A stretch of DNA of 35,028 nt from Caldithrix sp. (GCA_004356825.1 SMXC01000016.1:1-35028), one strand, 5' to 3'. Counted from the first letter of the stretch, positions 1 to 10,612 are shown. Program-made: numbers and translations. Notes: a model not told the origin generated them from the sequence alone.

Positions 1-3000
1 AAGCGTTGCAATTTCTTTTCCCAGCAGACTGTATACTTTAAGGATTACATACTCTGCTTTTGGTAAATCAAACGAAATATTCGTCGTCGGATTAAACGGG
101 TTCGGATAGTTCTGGCCAAGCCTGAAGTCACTCGGTATCTCTTTGCCTGTTTCCACTGAACTAACCGGTTCGGTGGTAAATTGCCAGACAGTTGACCAGG
201 GACCGGTTCCACCGATATTTGTCGCCTTGACGCGCCAAAAATATGTCGTCTCATTTGCTAAACCTCTTACTCGGAAAGAGGTATGCGGTAGTCCGCTTTG
301 ACCCATTAATCCGGTAGAAAAATCAGACTGGGTTGAGACCTGAATCTGGTAAGATACAGCTCCGCTCACGGCATTCCACACTAAATTCAGTTCAACAGAT
401 AAATTTTCTGCATTATCCGCTGGGGAAGACAAGACCGGCGCCGCCAGTGCCGCCACTATCGTGGTGAAATGCCTGACACTTGACCAATCACTTGTGCCGC
501 CGGCGTTTGCAGCCCGGACCCGCCAAAAATAGATAGTGTTGTTTAATAAAACGGGTACCTGAAATGAAGTGTCCGCGATACCGCTCTGATCTACTATTGG
601 CGGTGAAAAATTAGAACTAATTGAGAGCTGCAACTGATAGGTCGTTGCTCTCTCAGCTTCATTCCAAACTAAAGTCGGATTTATTGGCACGCCCGTATCG
701 GTATCCAGCGGAACAGATAACACCGGCAAGGCTGGACCTGCCGTAATTGTGGTAAATTTCCAAACGGCTGACCAGGGACTTGTTCCCCCGGTGTTGGCAG
801 CTCTAACCCGCCAGTATTGGGTTGTACTGTTAGAGAGTCCTGTCGCTTGAAATGTTGTATCGGAGAGGCTGCTTTCGTCCAATTCTAATGTGGCAAAATT
901 GGATTGTGTCGAAACCTGCAGGTCGTAAGACGCTGCCCCGCCCGAAGTATTCCATACTAAAATTGGCGTGGTGGGTATGTCAATGGCATTGTCGGCTGGG
1001 GATGATAAAAGGGGCGCTGCCGGCCCTGCCACGATAGTCGTGAACTGCCAAACCATCGACCACGGGCTTTCTCCTCCGACATTCGACGCCTTGACACGCC
1101 AAAAGTATGCAGTACTGTTTGATAAACCGGTTACCCGATACGAGGGGGTCATGAGCCCGCTTTGATCTAATTCGATTGTTGAAAAATCAGAAACAGTTGA
1201 AACCTGCAATTGATATAGAGTCGCACCGTTCGAAGAGGCCCAAACTAACGTGGTATCAGTGGCTATATCTATGGCATTGTCAGATGGCTCCGACAGCGCC
1301 GGCGCGGCCGGAGCTGCAACAATTGTTGTGAATTTCCAGGCTGTGGAATATGGGCTTGTTCCATTGGCGTTTGTTGCGTTAACACGCCAGTAGTAAGTCG
1401 CGTTGTTTGCTAAGCCGCTGATTGCATATATATTAGATGTGATTCCGTCTTTAACAAGAATAATAGTAGAAAAATCAGACTCAGTTGAAACCTGAACTTG
1501 ATATGAAGTGGCTCCACTGGAAAAACTCCAGACTAAAGTTGTATCCGTTGATACATTTGTCGCATTTTCCGATGGCGCGGACAGAACTGGCTTAGCCGGT
1601 AACGCGGAGTTATCAATAAGGTGTTCAAATTGAATAAATCTGACACCACCCTGCACACTTGTTGCCTTCACAATGAGCTGATAACGACAGTCCGGAAGAT
1701 ACGGTGAACTGGTATTGGTATCCACCTGCCAGAGATATGGCGGAGCAGAAAATTCCATGGTCGCTTGCGGTTTCGGTGGGTCCAAACCCTGGCGGAGATT
1801 ACTGATTAGTGGGTCGTTTCCTATATGAATGAACAGTTTGACCTTAGCGATGCCTGCACCATTGAAGTCGCCAACGTCCGGATCGAAGGCGGTTACCTCA
1901 TAATCGACGACTCCCTGGAGGGTTCTTTGTCCCAGGGCAGGGCGTACTATATCGATAACCGGCAAGTTATCCACAGCTGCGATTGCATTCGGGTCTACCG
2001 TAACCTCAACCTGAACCTCACTCGGAGAACGTGATATGGTTTTCACCGTAATTCCATTTTGTGTATCTGAAAAGGTACTGTCCACTGCCAATGCTGCATC
2101 TTTCCAATCAGCGCTCTGAGACCCAGGAGTCATATCCAAAAGATGTGTTGGTTTGACATTAGTATTAAAAATCCGGGTAATGACCGGCCCGTTGTCGATA
2201 AACTCCTCTGAGCCCCGAAAGAAAACCCAGTAGTCGACCAACGCATCCCTTCTGATTTTGAGGGCGGTATACTTGGTCACAGAGGTGCCTGTCATTGGAT
2301 CGTTATTAAGTGTCTGAATCGTGTACGTACCGGAATCCGTGACGTTCAAAATACTTTCGTCAGGTATCCAGCCGTTGCGATATTTAAGCCAGGGATTGAA
2401 ATGATGCCAAATGCCTGCTGGATAGGGCGGCTTTGCGCCGCGGCTACCCATCATATCATACCTGTCCCCATACTCTTCTTCGGTTCCCTCTGATGATATC
2501 GGAGAGCCACTTTTCACTTCCCAAAAATTGGTGTGGCGCCAACCGAAAGTATGACCCAGCTCGTGTACCATTGTATATTCCACGCTGTGACTCATAAAGG
2601 CTGTACGCCTGTTTATGGTACCAAGAGCTGCAGACCCACCCCAGATTTGTTTGCTGAAAATCACTTCCCGCCCGTACGAGTCGACATCAAAACCGGCTTG
2701 TTCAGAAATTTTTACGGCATCTGTGGCAATTCTGACAAGAGTGGATTTAGGATCACTCGTGTAATAAGAAACGGGATTTGGCATCATCAAGGTAGGCGTT
2801 ACATCAATGGTTAGAGAGACTTTATCATAACTGTTGCCCTCAATATTCTTTTCTACCAGATCGGCATCGCTTCGGAGTTCAGCAGTCGACACGATTTCGC
2901 TTACGCTTGGATATTCAACTGAAATAAATAAAAACTTTACATTCCCGGTTAAGGGTGCCATCAGAAAATCGCCGGGTTGGCTGGAAGAGCTCTTCACCAC

Positions 3001-3177
3001 CTTTTTAATAGTAACTTCTGACGAAAATTGCGAATTCTGGCCTGTCAGTGCGTTTGGCAGAACAAAGAGCAAGACGATGAAAATTAGAGATTTCTTCCAG
3101 GGGTTAAATTGAGGGCACATCAAAAAAAATCGTCCCATCCTTAACAAAAAGTTTGTAATTGAATTGTACTTTGCCAT
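1..3177 (-). CDS. Secreted zinc metallopeptidase with five FnIII-like repeats and a type IX-like sorting domain (3' end cut by window)
   Basis: The minus-strand frame is open for 1059 codons and leaves the window at base 1, so the last few dozen residues are missing. A hydrophobic signal segment ([21 protein letters not shown]) follows the third in-frame ATG. The start may therefore be 3177 or, better for a signal peptide, 3120; neither has a clear Shine-Dalgarno site. [11 protein letters not shown] at residues 205-215 (bases 2533-2565) is a metzincin-type HExxHxxGxxH zinc motif. YDMMG about 25 residues later looks like the Met-turn, and an M6/M11-like peptidase is the closest fit I can name. 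From about residue 523 come five 96-residue FnIII-like repeats, then [15 protein letters not shown], the C-terminal sorting signature used for secretion or surface attachment in Calditrichota/KSB1-type bacteria. The gene lies 336 bp after the last NRPS gene. It may be independent of the cluster, although a protease beside a putative protease-inhibitor-like product is notable. Confidence 0.85.
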   Translation of the reverse strand, partial: MAKYNSITNFLLRMGRFFLMCPQFNPWKKSLIFIVLLFVLPNALTGQNSQFSSEVTIKKVVKSSSSQPGDFLMAPLTGNVKFLFISVEYPSVSEIVSTAELRSDADLVEKNIEGNSYDKVSLTIDVTPTLMMPNPVSYYTSDPKSTLVRIATDAVKISEQAGFDVDSYGREVIFSKQIWGGSAALGTINRRTAFMSHSVEYTMVHELGHTFGWRHTNFWEVKSGSPISSEGTEEEYGDRYDMMGSRGAKPPYPAGIWHHFNPWLKYRNGWIPDESILNVTDSGTYTIQTLNNDPMTGTSVTKYTALKIRRDALVDYWVFFRGSEEFIDNGPVITRIFNTNVKPTHLLDMTPGSQSADWKDAALAVDSTFSDTQNGITVKTISRSPSEVQVEVTVDPNAIAAVDNLPVIDIVRPALGQRTLQGVVDYEVTAFDPDVGDFNGAGIAKVKLFIHIGNDPLISNLRQGLDPPKPQATMEFSAPPYLWQVDTNTSSPYLPDCRYQLIVKATSVQGGVRFIQFEHLIDNSALPAKPVLSAPSENATNVSTDTTLVWSFSSGATSYQVQVSTESDFSTIILVKDGITSNIYAISGLANNATYYWRVNATNANGTSPYSTAWKFTTIVAAPAAPALSEPSDNAIDIATDTTLVWASSNGATLYQLQVSTVSDFSTIELDQSGLMTPSYRVTGLSNSTAYFWRVKASNVGGESPWSMVWQFTTIVAGPAAPLLSSPADNAIDIPTTPILVWNTSGGAASYDLQVSTQSNFATLELDESSLSDTTFQATGLSNSTTQYWRVRAANTGGTSPWSAVWKFTTITAGPALPVLSVPLDTDTGVPINPTLVWNEAERATTYQLQLSISSNFSPPIVDQSGIADTSFQVPVLLNNTIYFWRVRAANAGGTSDWSSVRHFTTIVAALAAPVLSSPADNAENLSVELNLVWNAVSGAVSYQIQVSTQSDFSTGLMGQSGLPHTSFRVRGLANETTYFWRVKATNIGGTGPWSTVWQFTTEPVSSVETGKEIPSDFRLGQNYPNPFNPTTNISFDLPKAEYVILKVYSLLGKEIATL
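172..1611 (-). repeat. Five tandem 288-bp coding repeats (FnIII-like modules)
   Basis: Codons for the repeat-ending 'FTT' strand occur at about 172, 461, 749, 1037 and 1325, a spacing of 288 bp or 96 residues with almost no length drift. Each unit reads P.L..P.....I....TLVW....GA..Y.LQVS..S.FST, then TxYWRVxAxNxGGTSPWS.VW.FTT. These are beta-sandwich FnIII-like modules that space the peptidase domain from the sorting tail. The constant length suggests expansion by unequal recombination. Confidence 0.85.
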
Positions 3178-3513
3178 AAAATACTACTATCGACAATTTC
3201 AAAAAAAATATCAGAATCCCATCAGGCCTTCATAAGTTTGTTTCTCACCAGACGATCGACACATCTGATATTACCATTTGGTAAATAGAAGGCTAAATCC
3301 CTTATCCAACGCAAACAGCGTTCCTTTTCTTACTACAAGGCTTAGGCGCATATTTCTCGGCATTCCCGCCTGATCCATTCAAATAACAGGGAACTTGCAC
3401 CCTCTCCCGGGTATATAGAATTTCTTTATAAAACTACAGCCAGTATGCAAGCAAATTTCGATCCAGAAGATGGGTTTGCGGATAGTTATGCGGGGGTAGC
3501 AAAAAAGGATTCT
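3178..3513. other. Intergenic gap between last NRPS and metallopeptidase
   Basis: No convincing gene, RNA or terminator is visible in these 336 bases. An imperfect palindrome TTACCATTTGGTAA lies at 3271-3284. A 35-codon minus-strand ORF (3271-3378) has no ribosome binding site and is not called. On the minus strand a G-rich/C-rich pair around 3395-3425 could form a small hairpin, but no T-run follows it. The gap presumably holds the end of the operon transcript and the promoter of the peptidase gene, but I cannot place either. Confidence 0.4.
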
Positions 3514-6500
3514 TTATTTAACAACGGAAGCTCTGAAACGACTAAGTAACTTCCTTGTAATCGTCTTTGATGACCGGTGCTGTTTTGAATCTGACTCCTC
3601 TTCACAAAGGGCTGCAAGCTGCCCTAAGTTCTTAAAAATGATCTCTCGAGGACTAATTCGTATCCCCAATCTTTTTTCAAGATAATACAGGACTTTCATT
3701 GACAAGAGAGAATGGCCGCCGAGATCAAAAAAATTGTCATGAACACTGAAGCTGTCGGTGCCCAACACTTGTTGCCATACGTCTGCAATAAGTTTTTCCA
3801 TATCAGAGTCTGGCGGCTCAAAAGAAAGGCCAGTGTCAGTCCTCATTCCAGCAGGGACCGGGAGCTGCTTACGGTCAATTTTCCCGTTTGGGGTTTTTGG
3901 AAAAGTATCCATCGTCACAAACATTGACGGTACCATATAGTCCGGCAGTTTGTCTTTCAGGAAGCGGCGCAACTCACTGACCGTGGGCTCATCGTGTGCA
4001 TCATACTTGATGTACGCTACCAGTCGGACATCACCGTTGGTGATTTCCCGAGGCATCACGATAGCCTGCTGGATGGCCGGATGGCCGGCGCAGACTGTCT
4101 CGATTTCTCCGAGCTCAATACGGAAGCCACGAATCTTAACCTGGAAGTCCAGACGACCTGAAAACTCAATAGTGCCAGCGGACAGGAAGCGCGCTTTGTC
4201 ACCGGTTCTATAAAGGCGCACTCCTGGATCCTGACTAAAGGGATCCGGAATGAAACTCTCGGCTGTAAGCTCGGGACGATTGAGATATCCCCGGGAGAGA
4301 CCTGCACCGCCGATATAGAGCTCTCCATAGACTCCCAAAGGGACAGGCTCCATGTTCCTGTCAAGAATGTAGAGCTGCGTATTAGCGATGGGTTTGCCAA
4401 TGGAAATGGGATCGTCGCCCATTTCGATGCACTGCACAGCCGACCAAATCGTGGTTTCCGTTGGGCCGTACATATTCCAGAGCGCTTTACCATTTTCATG
4501 CAAGCGATTGGCCAAGTCTCGCGGCAGCGCTTCGCCACCACAGAGAATTGCCAGATTCGGGTCTCCACGCCAGCCTACATCCAGAAGCATACGCCATGTT
4601 GCCGGTGTCGCTTGCATCACTGTGGCGTTAGATTCCGAGAGAACTTCTTTTAACCTCCTCGCATCAGAGGCCTCCTCTGCGCTTGCCAGGACCACTTTTG
4701 CTCCCAGGATTAGGGGCAAGAACAGTTCTAACCCTGCAATGTCAAAAGATAACGTGGTGACTGCCAGCAACACATCCTGCTCACTTAGGCCGGGTGTCTG
4801 ACCCATAGAGATTAAAAAATTTACTAGAGTTTTGTGGGTTATGGCCACGCCCTTAGGCTTACCCGTAGAGCCTGAAGTATAGATCACATAGGCAAGGTTT
4901 TCCGATGCGCCTTCATTCCTTGGATTATTATTATTGTACTTAGCTATCATTTCCCAGTCTCTGTCTAAGCAGATCCGATTATTTTTGTGCTCAAACAGTT
5001 CGGCAGCCACTTTCTGTTGTGTTAATAGCACTGACACTTGTGAATCTTCAACCATAAACGCCAGGCGTTCCTTCGGGTAAGAGGGATCCAGAGGCACATA
5101 GGCTCCACCCGCTTTGAGAATGCCCAACAGTCCAATGATCATTTCTAGTGAACGCTCCATGCAGATCCCCACCAAAATATCCGGGCCCACGTCCAGACTC
5201 TGCAAGTAATGTGCTAACTGGTTCGATCGGGCATTGAGTTCACTATAGGTTAACTCCTTCTTTTCAAAAACCAGAGCTATCCTGTCCGGTGTCCGTTGCA
5301 CCTGAGCCTCAAACAAATCCTGAAGACTTTCATCCCCGGGGTAATCGCTCTGAGTTTCGTTGAAATGAACCAGCTGCTGCTTTCTCTCTCTTTCTGTCAG
5401 CATTTGTAGCTCCGAGACACGAAGATCCGGATTCGCCACGATGGCCAACAGTAAATTCCGCAAATGTCCTGCCATCCGGGACATCGTAGCGGCATCGAAC
5501 AGATCCGTATTGTATTCAAACGTACCCAGTAGCCCATCCCAATTCTCTTCAAGATACAGAGTCAAATCAAACTTTGATCTCATATTGTTTTGCAGAATGG
5601 GCTGACTGACAGTTTGGCCAGAATTCGCTAAAGTCTGGCTTCCCTGACTCTGAGGTGATGTTTTCAGCATGATGAACATAACCTGGAAAAACGGTGACGT
5701 ACTCAAGTCGCGTTCCGGTTGTAGTTCTTCGACCAATTTCTCGAAAGGGATATCTTGATGCGCATAACCAGCCAGGGCCACCTCCCGCATTCGAAGCAGC
5801 AGCTCCCTAAAAGTCGGATTGCCGTCCAGGTTTGTCCGCAATACCAGGTTATTCACGAAAAAACCAACGAGTCCTTCGATTTCGGGCCGGTTTCGGCTGG
5901 CAACAGGCGTGCCCACTACGATATCTTTCTGACCGGTGTAGCGATGGAGTAATACTTTAAAGGCCGCAAGAACAGTCATGAAGACGGTCATATCTGAGGA
6001 ATGGCTCAGCGCTTGCAGCGATTTGGCCAATTCCGGAGAGAGTGTAAAAGTTTCATAATCGCCAGGGAAGGTCTGAACCGCCGGACGAGGCCGGTCTGTT
6101 GGCAAATCCAAAATCCTCGGGATATTGGCGAGCCGGGGTTTCCAATAAGAAAGGTGGTTTTCCAAAACTTCACCCGTCAACCACTGTCTCTGCCAGACCG
6201 AAAAATCAGAGTACTGAATCTCAAGTTCCCGTAATGGTGATGCTTTGCCTGTCGAAAATGCAGCATAGAGGGTCGTCAACTCTTTTGAGAAAACATCCTT
6301 TGACCACCCGTCGGTTATAATATGATGCATACATAGCATCAGTGCATGTCTAGCTTCATGACGTCGCCATAAGGTTGCACGAAACAAGGGAGCCTGGCTT
6401 AAATCAAAGGGTGTGTTGATAATCTCTGCGACTAAACGCTCCGTTTCCTTATCGGCTTCCTCCTGGGATAGAGAGCAAAGATCGATCACTGGTAACTTAA

Positions 6501-6855
6501 TGCTGATGTGTTCAGCGATAACCTGAACGGGCTGCCCTTCCAGGGTCGTAAAGCTGGTCCGCAAAGCCTCCTGCCGCCGGATGACTTCATTGAGCGCCTG
6601 CTCTAGTGCTGGCGCATTGAACCGGCCTTCGAATACTAAGGTGAACGGAAAATTATAAACCGCAGTCCCCGGGTCGAGCTGCTCGAGATACCAAAGGCGT
6701 TCCTGAGCAAAGGAAAGGGGAAATCGGTTCTTGTCCTTGGGCTGCTTCGGAATAAATAATGACTGTTCGTTGCCGGATTTCTTTTTCAGTCTCTCCAAAA
6801 GCTGCTTATGCTTTTCCGGAGAGAGATCGGCGATACGTTTGGTGAGTTCGCTCAT
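3514..6855 (-). CDS. NRPS module C-A-PCP, Gly-like specificity, last gene of the assembly line
   Basis: This 1113-residue single-module NRPS has an N-terminal helical head (LSPEKHKQLLERLKKK, residues about 11-26). A condensation domain follows with an intact HHIITDG motif near residue 176. The adenylation domain has LKAGGAYVPLD, YTSGSTGKPKG near 657 and YGPTETT. The carrier has LGGHSLL near 1043. Reading the ten specificity positions by eye gives D-I-L-Q-L-G-M-I-W-K, close to a code I recall for glycine (DILQLGLIWK). It starts 10 bp after the preceding NRPS stop with no Shine-Dalgarno site, so translation is probably coupled. Its N-terminal head is nearly identical to that of the preceding NRPS. 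Its C-terminal tail (about 40 residues, basic, ending RFRASVVK) differs from all other tails here, as expected for a terminal protein. Oddly, no thioesterase, reductase or terminal condensation domain follows the carrier. Confidence 0.93.
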   Translation of the reverse strand: MSELTKRIADLSPEKHKQLLERLKKKSGNEQSLFIPKQPKDKNRFPLSFAQERLWYLEQLDPGTAVYNFPFTLVFEGRFNAPALEQALNEVIRRQEALRTSFTTLEGQPVQVIAEHISIKLPVIDLCSLSQEEADKETERLVAEIINTPFDLSQAPLFRATLWRRHEARHALMLCMHHIITDGWSKDVFSKELTTLYAAFSTGKASPLRELEIQYSDFSVWQRQWLTGEVLENHLSYWKPRLANIPRILDLPTDRPRPAVQTFPGDYETFTLSPELAKSLQALSHSSDMTVFMTVLAAFKVLLHRYTGQKDIVVGTPVASRNRPEIEGLVGFFVNNLVLRTNLDGNPTFRELLLRMREVALAGYAHQDIPFEKLVEELQPERDLSTSPFFQVMFIMLKTSPQSQGSQTLANSGQTVSQPILQNNMRSKFDLTLYLEENWDGLLGTFEYNTDLFDAATMSRMAGHLRNLLLAIVANPDLRVSELQMLTERERKQQLVHFNETQSDYPGDESLQDLFEAQVQRTPDRIALVFEKKELTYSELNARSNQLAHYLQSLDVGPDILVGICMERSLEMIIGLLGILKAGGAYVPLDPSYPKERLAFMVEDSQVSVLLTQQKVAAELFEHKNNRICLDRDWEMIAKYNNNNPRNEGASENLAYVIYTSGSTGKPKGVAITHKTLVNFLISMGQTPGLSEQDVLLAVTTLSFDIAGLELFLPLILGAKVVLASAEEASDARRLKEVLSESNATVMQATPATWRMLLDVGWRGDPNLAILCGGEALPRDLANRLHENGKALWNMYGPTETTIWSAVQCIEMGDDPISIGKPIANTQLYILDRNMEPVPLGVYGELYIGGAGLSRGYLNRPELTAESFIPDPFSQDPGVRLYRTGDKARFLSAGTIEFSGRLDFQVKIRGFRIELGEIETVCAGHPAIQQAIVMPREITNGDVRLVAYIKYDAHDEPTVSELRRFLKDKLPDYMVPSMFVTMDTFPKTPNGKIDRKQLPVPAGMRTDTGLSFEPPDSDMEKLIADVWQQVLGTDSFSVHDNFFDLGGHSLLSMKVLYYLEKRLGIRISPREIIFKNLGQLAALCEEESDSKQHRSSKTITRKLLSRFRASVVK

Positions 6856-6865
6856 TTATCGGTTT

Positions 6866-9800
6866 TCATACGGGTTCGAGTGAGCTGTCGTTCTTTTGCA
6901 CTGTCCTTGAGAGTTTCTTATGCCGTACCATGGCTTGTTTTTGTTTCTGAGCAATATCCTGAAACTTTTGGAAATCAGCCTCATCGGAAGGATCCTCTTG
7001 AGCAACATATTGGGCTAACGTATTCACGGTAGGATATTTGAACAATTCTATGATCGATATATCGCGATCAAAAGCCTCACTTAGTTTGCCTTGAATGCGA
7101 ACCAGGAGCATAGAATGCCCTCCGAGATCAAAAAAGTTGTCATCGATGCCGACCTTTTCCACCTTAAGGACTTCCTGCCATATAGAGGTAACCGTTCTTT
7201 CGATTTCGCTTTGAGGCGCCACATACTCGGAACCGAGTTTAGGATGAACTCCTTCAGGGGACGGGAGCGCCTTGCGATCGACTTTACCATTTGGCGTCAA
7301 GGGCAAGGCATCCAGGAAAACAAATGCAGTCGGGACCATGTACTCAGGCAGGCTTTCCATCAGGAAACCACGCAGATCACCAACCGTTGGTTCCTGTTCG
7401 GATGCAGCAATCATATAGGCCGCGAGATGTTTGTCATCAGATGAATCCGCTCCACCTCTGACGACAACCACAACTTGGTCGACGGCCTTATGCAGAGCAA
7501 GGGTAGCTTCGATTTCACCTAGCTCAATGCGGAATCCACGAACCTTCACCTGATGGTCGAGACGGCCAACCAACTCGATGCGGCCGTCGCTGAGGAAGCG
7601 CGCTTGATCCCCGCTGCTGTACATACGCGCCCCGTCCTCATGGCTAAACGGATGCGGCACAAACTTCTCCGCGGTTAATTCAGACCGATTAAGATAACCC
7701 CGTGCTAAACCGTCACCGCCGATGTAAAGTTCACCGTAGACACCTATAGGTACGGGATTGAAATTGCGATCTAGTATATACATCTGCGTATTAGCGATGG
7801 GGCGACCGATAGAAATCGGCACCTCGCCGCCCTCGACCTTTTGAACAGCTGACCAAATTGTGCTCTCCGTTGGCCCGTACATATTCCATAAAGATTCACA
7901 GCAATGAAGCAACCGATTGGCTAATTCTCGAGGCAAGGCCTCCCCGCCGCAAAGAATTTTCAACTGCGGACTGCCCTGCCAGCCAGATTCCAACAGAAGT
8001 TGCCACGTGGCCGGAGTCGCTTGCATGACGGTCGCTGCTGAATCAGCTAAAGCTTTAGACAGCCTTCGACCGTCGGAAGCAACCTCGCGGCTGACTAAAT
8101 TAACTTGTGCGCCTATCATCAACGGCAGATATAGTTCCAAACCGGATATATCGAACGAAAGCGTTGTTACCGCAAGCAGAACGTCTGTTGAAATCAGCCC
8201 CGGTTCACTTGCCATCGAATTCAAGAAGTTTACTAAAGTGTAATGTTGGACAGCCACTCCCTTTGGCTTGCCGGTTGAGCCTGAGGTATAGATAACGTAG
8301 GCTACGTTTTCGGGCATCGGCTCGCCGCACGGATTATCGTCTACTTCCTGAGAAATTTTCTTCCGGTCGCGGTCCAGGCAGAGGACTTGAGCGTCGTGCT
8401 TGGGCAACTGATTTACCAGTTTTTCCTGAGTAAGTAGAACTGAAGCTCCTGAATCTTGCAGCATGTAGGCGATTCGTTCCATGGGATATGCAGGATCAAG
8501 CGGAACATAGGCCCCGCCGGCCTTTAGAATACCCAATAGTCCCACTAACATCTCTACCGACCGTTCAACATAAATCCCCACAAGGACATCCGGTCCGACT
8601 CCCATCTTCTTTAGATGATGGGCAAGCTGGTTGGCACGAGCATTCAGCTGTTGATATGTCAGCTTCTGATTTTCGAAAACCAAGGCAGTGACCTCCGGTG
8701 TCTTTTCAACCTGGGCTTCAAAGAGTTTTTGAAAGGATCTTTCTTTAGGGTACTCCAGTCGTGTCGTATTCCATTCAACAACGATCTGATGTTTCTCCTC
8801 GGTGGTTAATATAGGCAAATTGGCGATGCGTTGGCTTGGATCAGCAACGATACTCTCCAACAGCATCTCGAAGTGTCGGCACATCCTTTTTATGGTAGTT
8901 CTATCAAACAGGTCTGTGTTGTACTCTGCAGCTCCCATGAGTCGTTCATCCTTCTCTCCCATGTACAACGTCAGATCAAATCGCGACGGTTTTCGTTCAC
9001 CCCTTATGGGAATCAAGGTAAAGTCAAAGATCTCAAAGTTCGGCGCCGGAGCATTCTGCAGAACGAACATAACCTGGAACAGCGGTGATGTGCTGAGATC
9101 CCGGTCCGGTTGCAGTTCTTCCACCAGCTTTTCAAAAGGTAGTTCCTGGTGAGCGTATGCACCCATAGCCATTTCCTGTACCTGGGAAAGCAACTGACGG
9201 AAAGTGGAGCTACCGCTCACATTCGTGCGCATAACCATTGTATTGAGAAAGCACCCAATCAGTCCCTCAAATTCAGCCCGGTTGCGACCTGCAATAGGTG
9301 AGCCCACTATTACGTCTTCCTGGCCACTATAGCGGTAAATGAGTGTCTTAAAAGCCGCTAAAAGCGTCATAAATAAAGTCACTCCTTCTTGCTGAGATAG
9401 TTTTTGAAGCGCGGTCAATAAAGACCGGGATAGCTTAAAAGGTTCTATGGCCCCCGGAAAGGTCTGCACCTTCGGGCGCGGGCGGTCAGCAGGTAACTGC
9501 AGTACGGGAAGGTCGCCGCCAAGCTGCTCTTTCCAATAGGAAAGTTGGGTCTCCACCACTTCCTTTTCCAGCCATTCCCGTTGCCAGCTTGCAAAATCAG
9601 CGTATTGAATGGGCAGTTCGGGAAGGGAATGTGATTGGCCTTTGCAGAGGGCAGTGTAGAACGCCCGCAGTTCCGTAAAGAAAACCCCAAGAGACCAGGC
9701 GTCGGAAACAATGTGATGCATCGTGAGAATGAATACCGGCTGCTTCTTGCCCCCCTTCAACAGTTTGACCCGCACTAGCGGACCCTTAGCCAGGTCAAAC

Positions 9801-10246
9801 GGACGTTCGCACTCTTCGATGATCAATCGCTGAAACGCAATATCGCATTCGGATGCAGGTAAATTGCCCAGATCTATTACTGAGAAAGGTAAGATACCCT
9901 GTTTAGCAATGACCTGCACCGGTCGCCCATCAACTATCGCAAAAGTGCTGCGTAGGACTTCGTGGCGATTGACGATTTCCTGAAGTGCGCGCTCAAGGGC
10001 CTGCTCGTTGATTTGCCCCGTAACTCCATAACTTAGACTAATATTCCAGGTGAAGCTGTTAGGCTCCAGTTGATCGAGAAACCACAGCCGCTGTTGCGCG
10101 AAGGAGAGAGGAAACGTATTCGTTTCCCGACTCTGACGACTGATTTTCTGCGCAGAACCTTCGCCATGCTTCTTTTTAAGTCGTTCTAAAAGCTGCTTGC
10201 GTTTCTCAGGTGGAAGGGCGGCAATTCGTTTTGCGATGTCGTTCAT
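6866..10246 (-). CDS. NRPS module C-A-PCP, Gly-like specificity
   Basis: This 1126-residue single-module NRPS has the head LPPEKRKQLLERLKKK. Its condensation domain carries HHIVSDA near residue 177, where the usual final Gly is Ala and the Asp is kept. The adenylation domain has YTSGSTGKPKG near 652 and YGPTEST, and the carrier has LGGHSML near 1040. The specificity residues again read D-I-L-Q-L-G-M-I-W-K, suggesting glycine. The C-terminal tail (AQKQKQAM, then KKL and KND..LE) closely matches the tail of the NRPS at 15444-18842, although the next gene here is an NRPS and not a PKS. The start has only a weak GGA upstream. It is the only operon gene preceded by a long gap (570 bp), so it may have its own promoter. 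It presumably accepts the chain from the PKS at 10817-15466 and adds glycine. Confidence 0.93.
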   Translation of the reverse strand: MNDIAKRIAALPPEKRKQLLERLKKKHGEGSAQKISRQSRETNTFPLSFAQQRLWFLDQLEPNSFTWNISLSYGVTGQINEQALERALQEIVNRHEVLRSTFAIVDGRPVQVIAKQGILPFSVIDLGNLPASECDIAFQRLIIEECERPFDLAKGPLVRVKLLKGGKKQPVFILTMHHIVSDAWSLGVFFTELRAFYTALCKGQSHSLPELPIQYADFASWQREWLEKEVVETQLSYWKEQLGGDLPVLQLPADRPRPKVQTFPGAIEPFKLSRSLLTALQKLSQQEGVTLFMTLLAAFKTLIYRYSGQEDVIVGSPIAGRNRAEFEGLIGCFLNTMVMRTNVSGSSTFRQLLSQVQEMAMGAYAHQELPFEKLVEELQPDRDLSTSPLFQVMFVLQNAPAPNFEIFDFTLIPIRGERKPSRFDLTLYMGEKDERLMGAAEYNTDLFDRTTIKRMCRHFEMLLESIVADPSQRIANLPILTTEEKHQIVVEWNTTRLEYPKERSFQKLFEAQVEKTPEVTALVFENQKLTYQQLNARANQLAHHLKKMGVGPDVLVGIYVERSVEMLVGLLGILKAGGAYVPLDPAYPMERIAYMLQDSGASVLLTQEKLVNQLPKHDAQVLCLDRDRKKISQEVDDNPCGEPMPENVAYVIYTSGSTGKPKGVAVQHYTLVNFLNSMASEPGLISTDVLLAVTTLSFDISGLELYLPLMIGAQVNLVSREVASDGRRLSKALADSAATVMQATPATWQLLLESGWQGSPQLKILCGGEALPRELANRLLHCCESLWNMYGPTESTIWSAVQKVEGGEVPISIGRPIANTQMYILDRNFNPVPIGVYGELYIGGDGLARGYLNRSELTAEKFVPHPFSHEDGARMYSSGDQARFLSDGRIELVGRLDHQVKVRGFRIELGEIEATLALHKAVDQVVVVVRGGADSSDDKHLAAYMIAASEQEPTVGDLRGFLMESLPEYMVPTAFVFLDALPLTPNGKVDRKALPSPEGVHPKLGSEYVAPQSEIERTVTSIWQEVLKVEKVGIDDNFFDLGGHSMLLVRIQGKLSEAFDRDISIIELFKYPTVNTLAQYVAQEDPSDEADFQKFQDIAQKQKQAMVRHKKLSRTVQKNDSSLEPV

Positions 10247-10442
10247 ATATAAATCCGTAATTTTTATTATCAGGTTGAGTCTCTATCGATCTTTGTATGT
10301 TTTTTCAAGAAAATTTAAAAAGACAAAAGATAAGATGGGCACAGAGAAGACAAAGTAGCACTGAGATCACAGGAAATAAATTTTATTTTACTATTTTGGG
10401 CTCTATATTTTAACCCGATGAATGCACAAACCATAAAAGTCA

Positions 10443-10522
10443 GTCATGCCTGAGAAGGCGATAAACCATTACAAATAAATAACTTAGTATAGGTAATGAA
10501 TGCCCGACTACTCGGGCATGAC
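10443..10522. repeat. 80-bp MITE/REP-like element with 11-bp inverted ends
   Basis: GTCATGCCTGA (10443-10453) is matched by TCGGGCATGAC (10512-10522), an inverted pair differing at one position. Inside, ATGCCCGA-CTAC-TCGGGCAT (10500-10519) forms a perfect 8-bp stem with a 4-base loop. No T-run follows on either strand, so it is not a convincing terminator. The form is that of a small palindromic dispersed element. Confidence 0.45.
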
Positions 10523-10581
10523 AATATTGAAGTTTTTTGCCCGAAATGGAAATTCATGCATTATTCAGGCTAACTTTCATT

Positions 10582-10612
10582 TATCCGTGTATAATCCGTG
10601 TTAATCCATGGC
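10582..10612. repeat. Short tandem repeat of TATCCGTGT type
   Basis: Three degenerate units, TATCCGTGTA, TAATCCGTGT and TAATCCATGG, follow one another. On the minus strand they read as ACACGGATTA-type units. Similar phrases are, as I recall, common in intergenic DNA of many environmental bacteria. No function is inferred. Confidence 0.45.

Noticed and set aside
45-254. 69-codon minus-strand ORF
   Set aside because: It is an out-of-frame reading of the repeat and sorting region of the metallopeptidase, whose true frame is open throughout.
172-1611. Regular 288-bp repeats as a CRISPR or satellite array
   Set aside because: The units are coding, in frame, divergent at DNA level and read as FnIII-like modules.
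3271-3378. 35-codon minus-strand ORF after the last NRPS gene
   Set aside because: No Shine-Dalgarno site, very short and not recognisable; ATG-to-stop frames this short occur by chance.
10500-10519. Hairpin ATGCCCGA-CTAC-TCGGGCAT as a transcription terminator
   Set aside because: No T-run follows on either strand and it is part of a palindromic repeat element.
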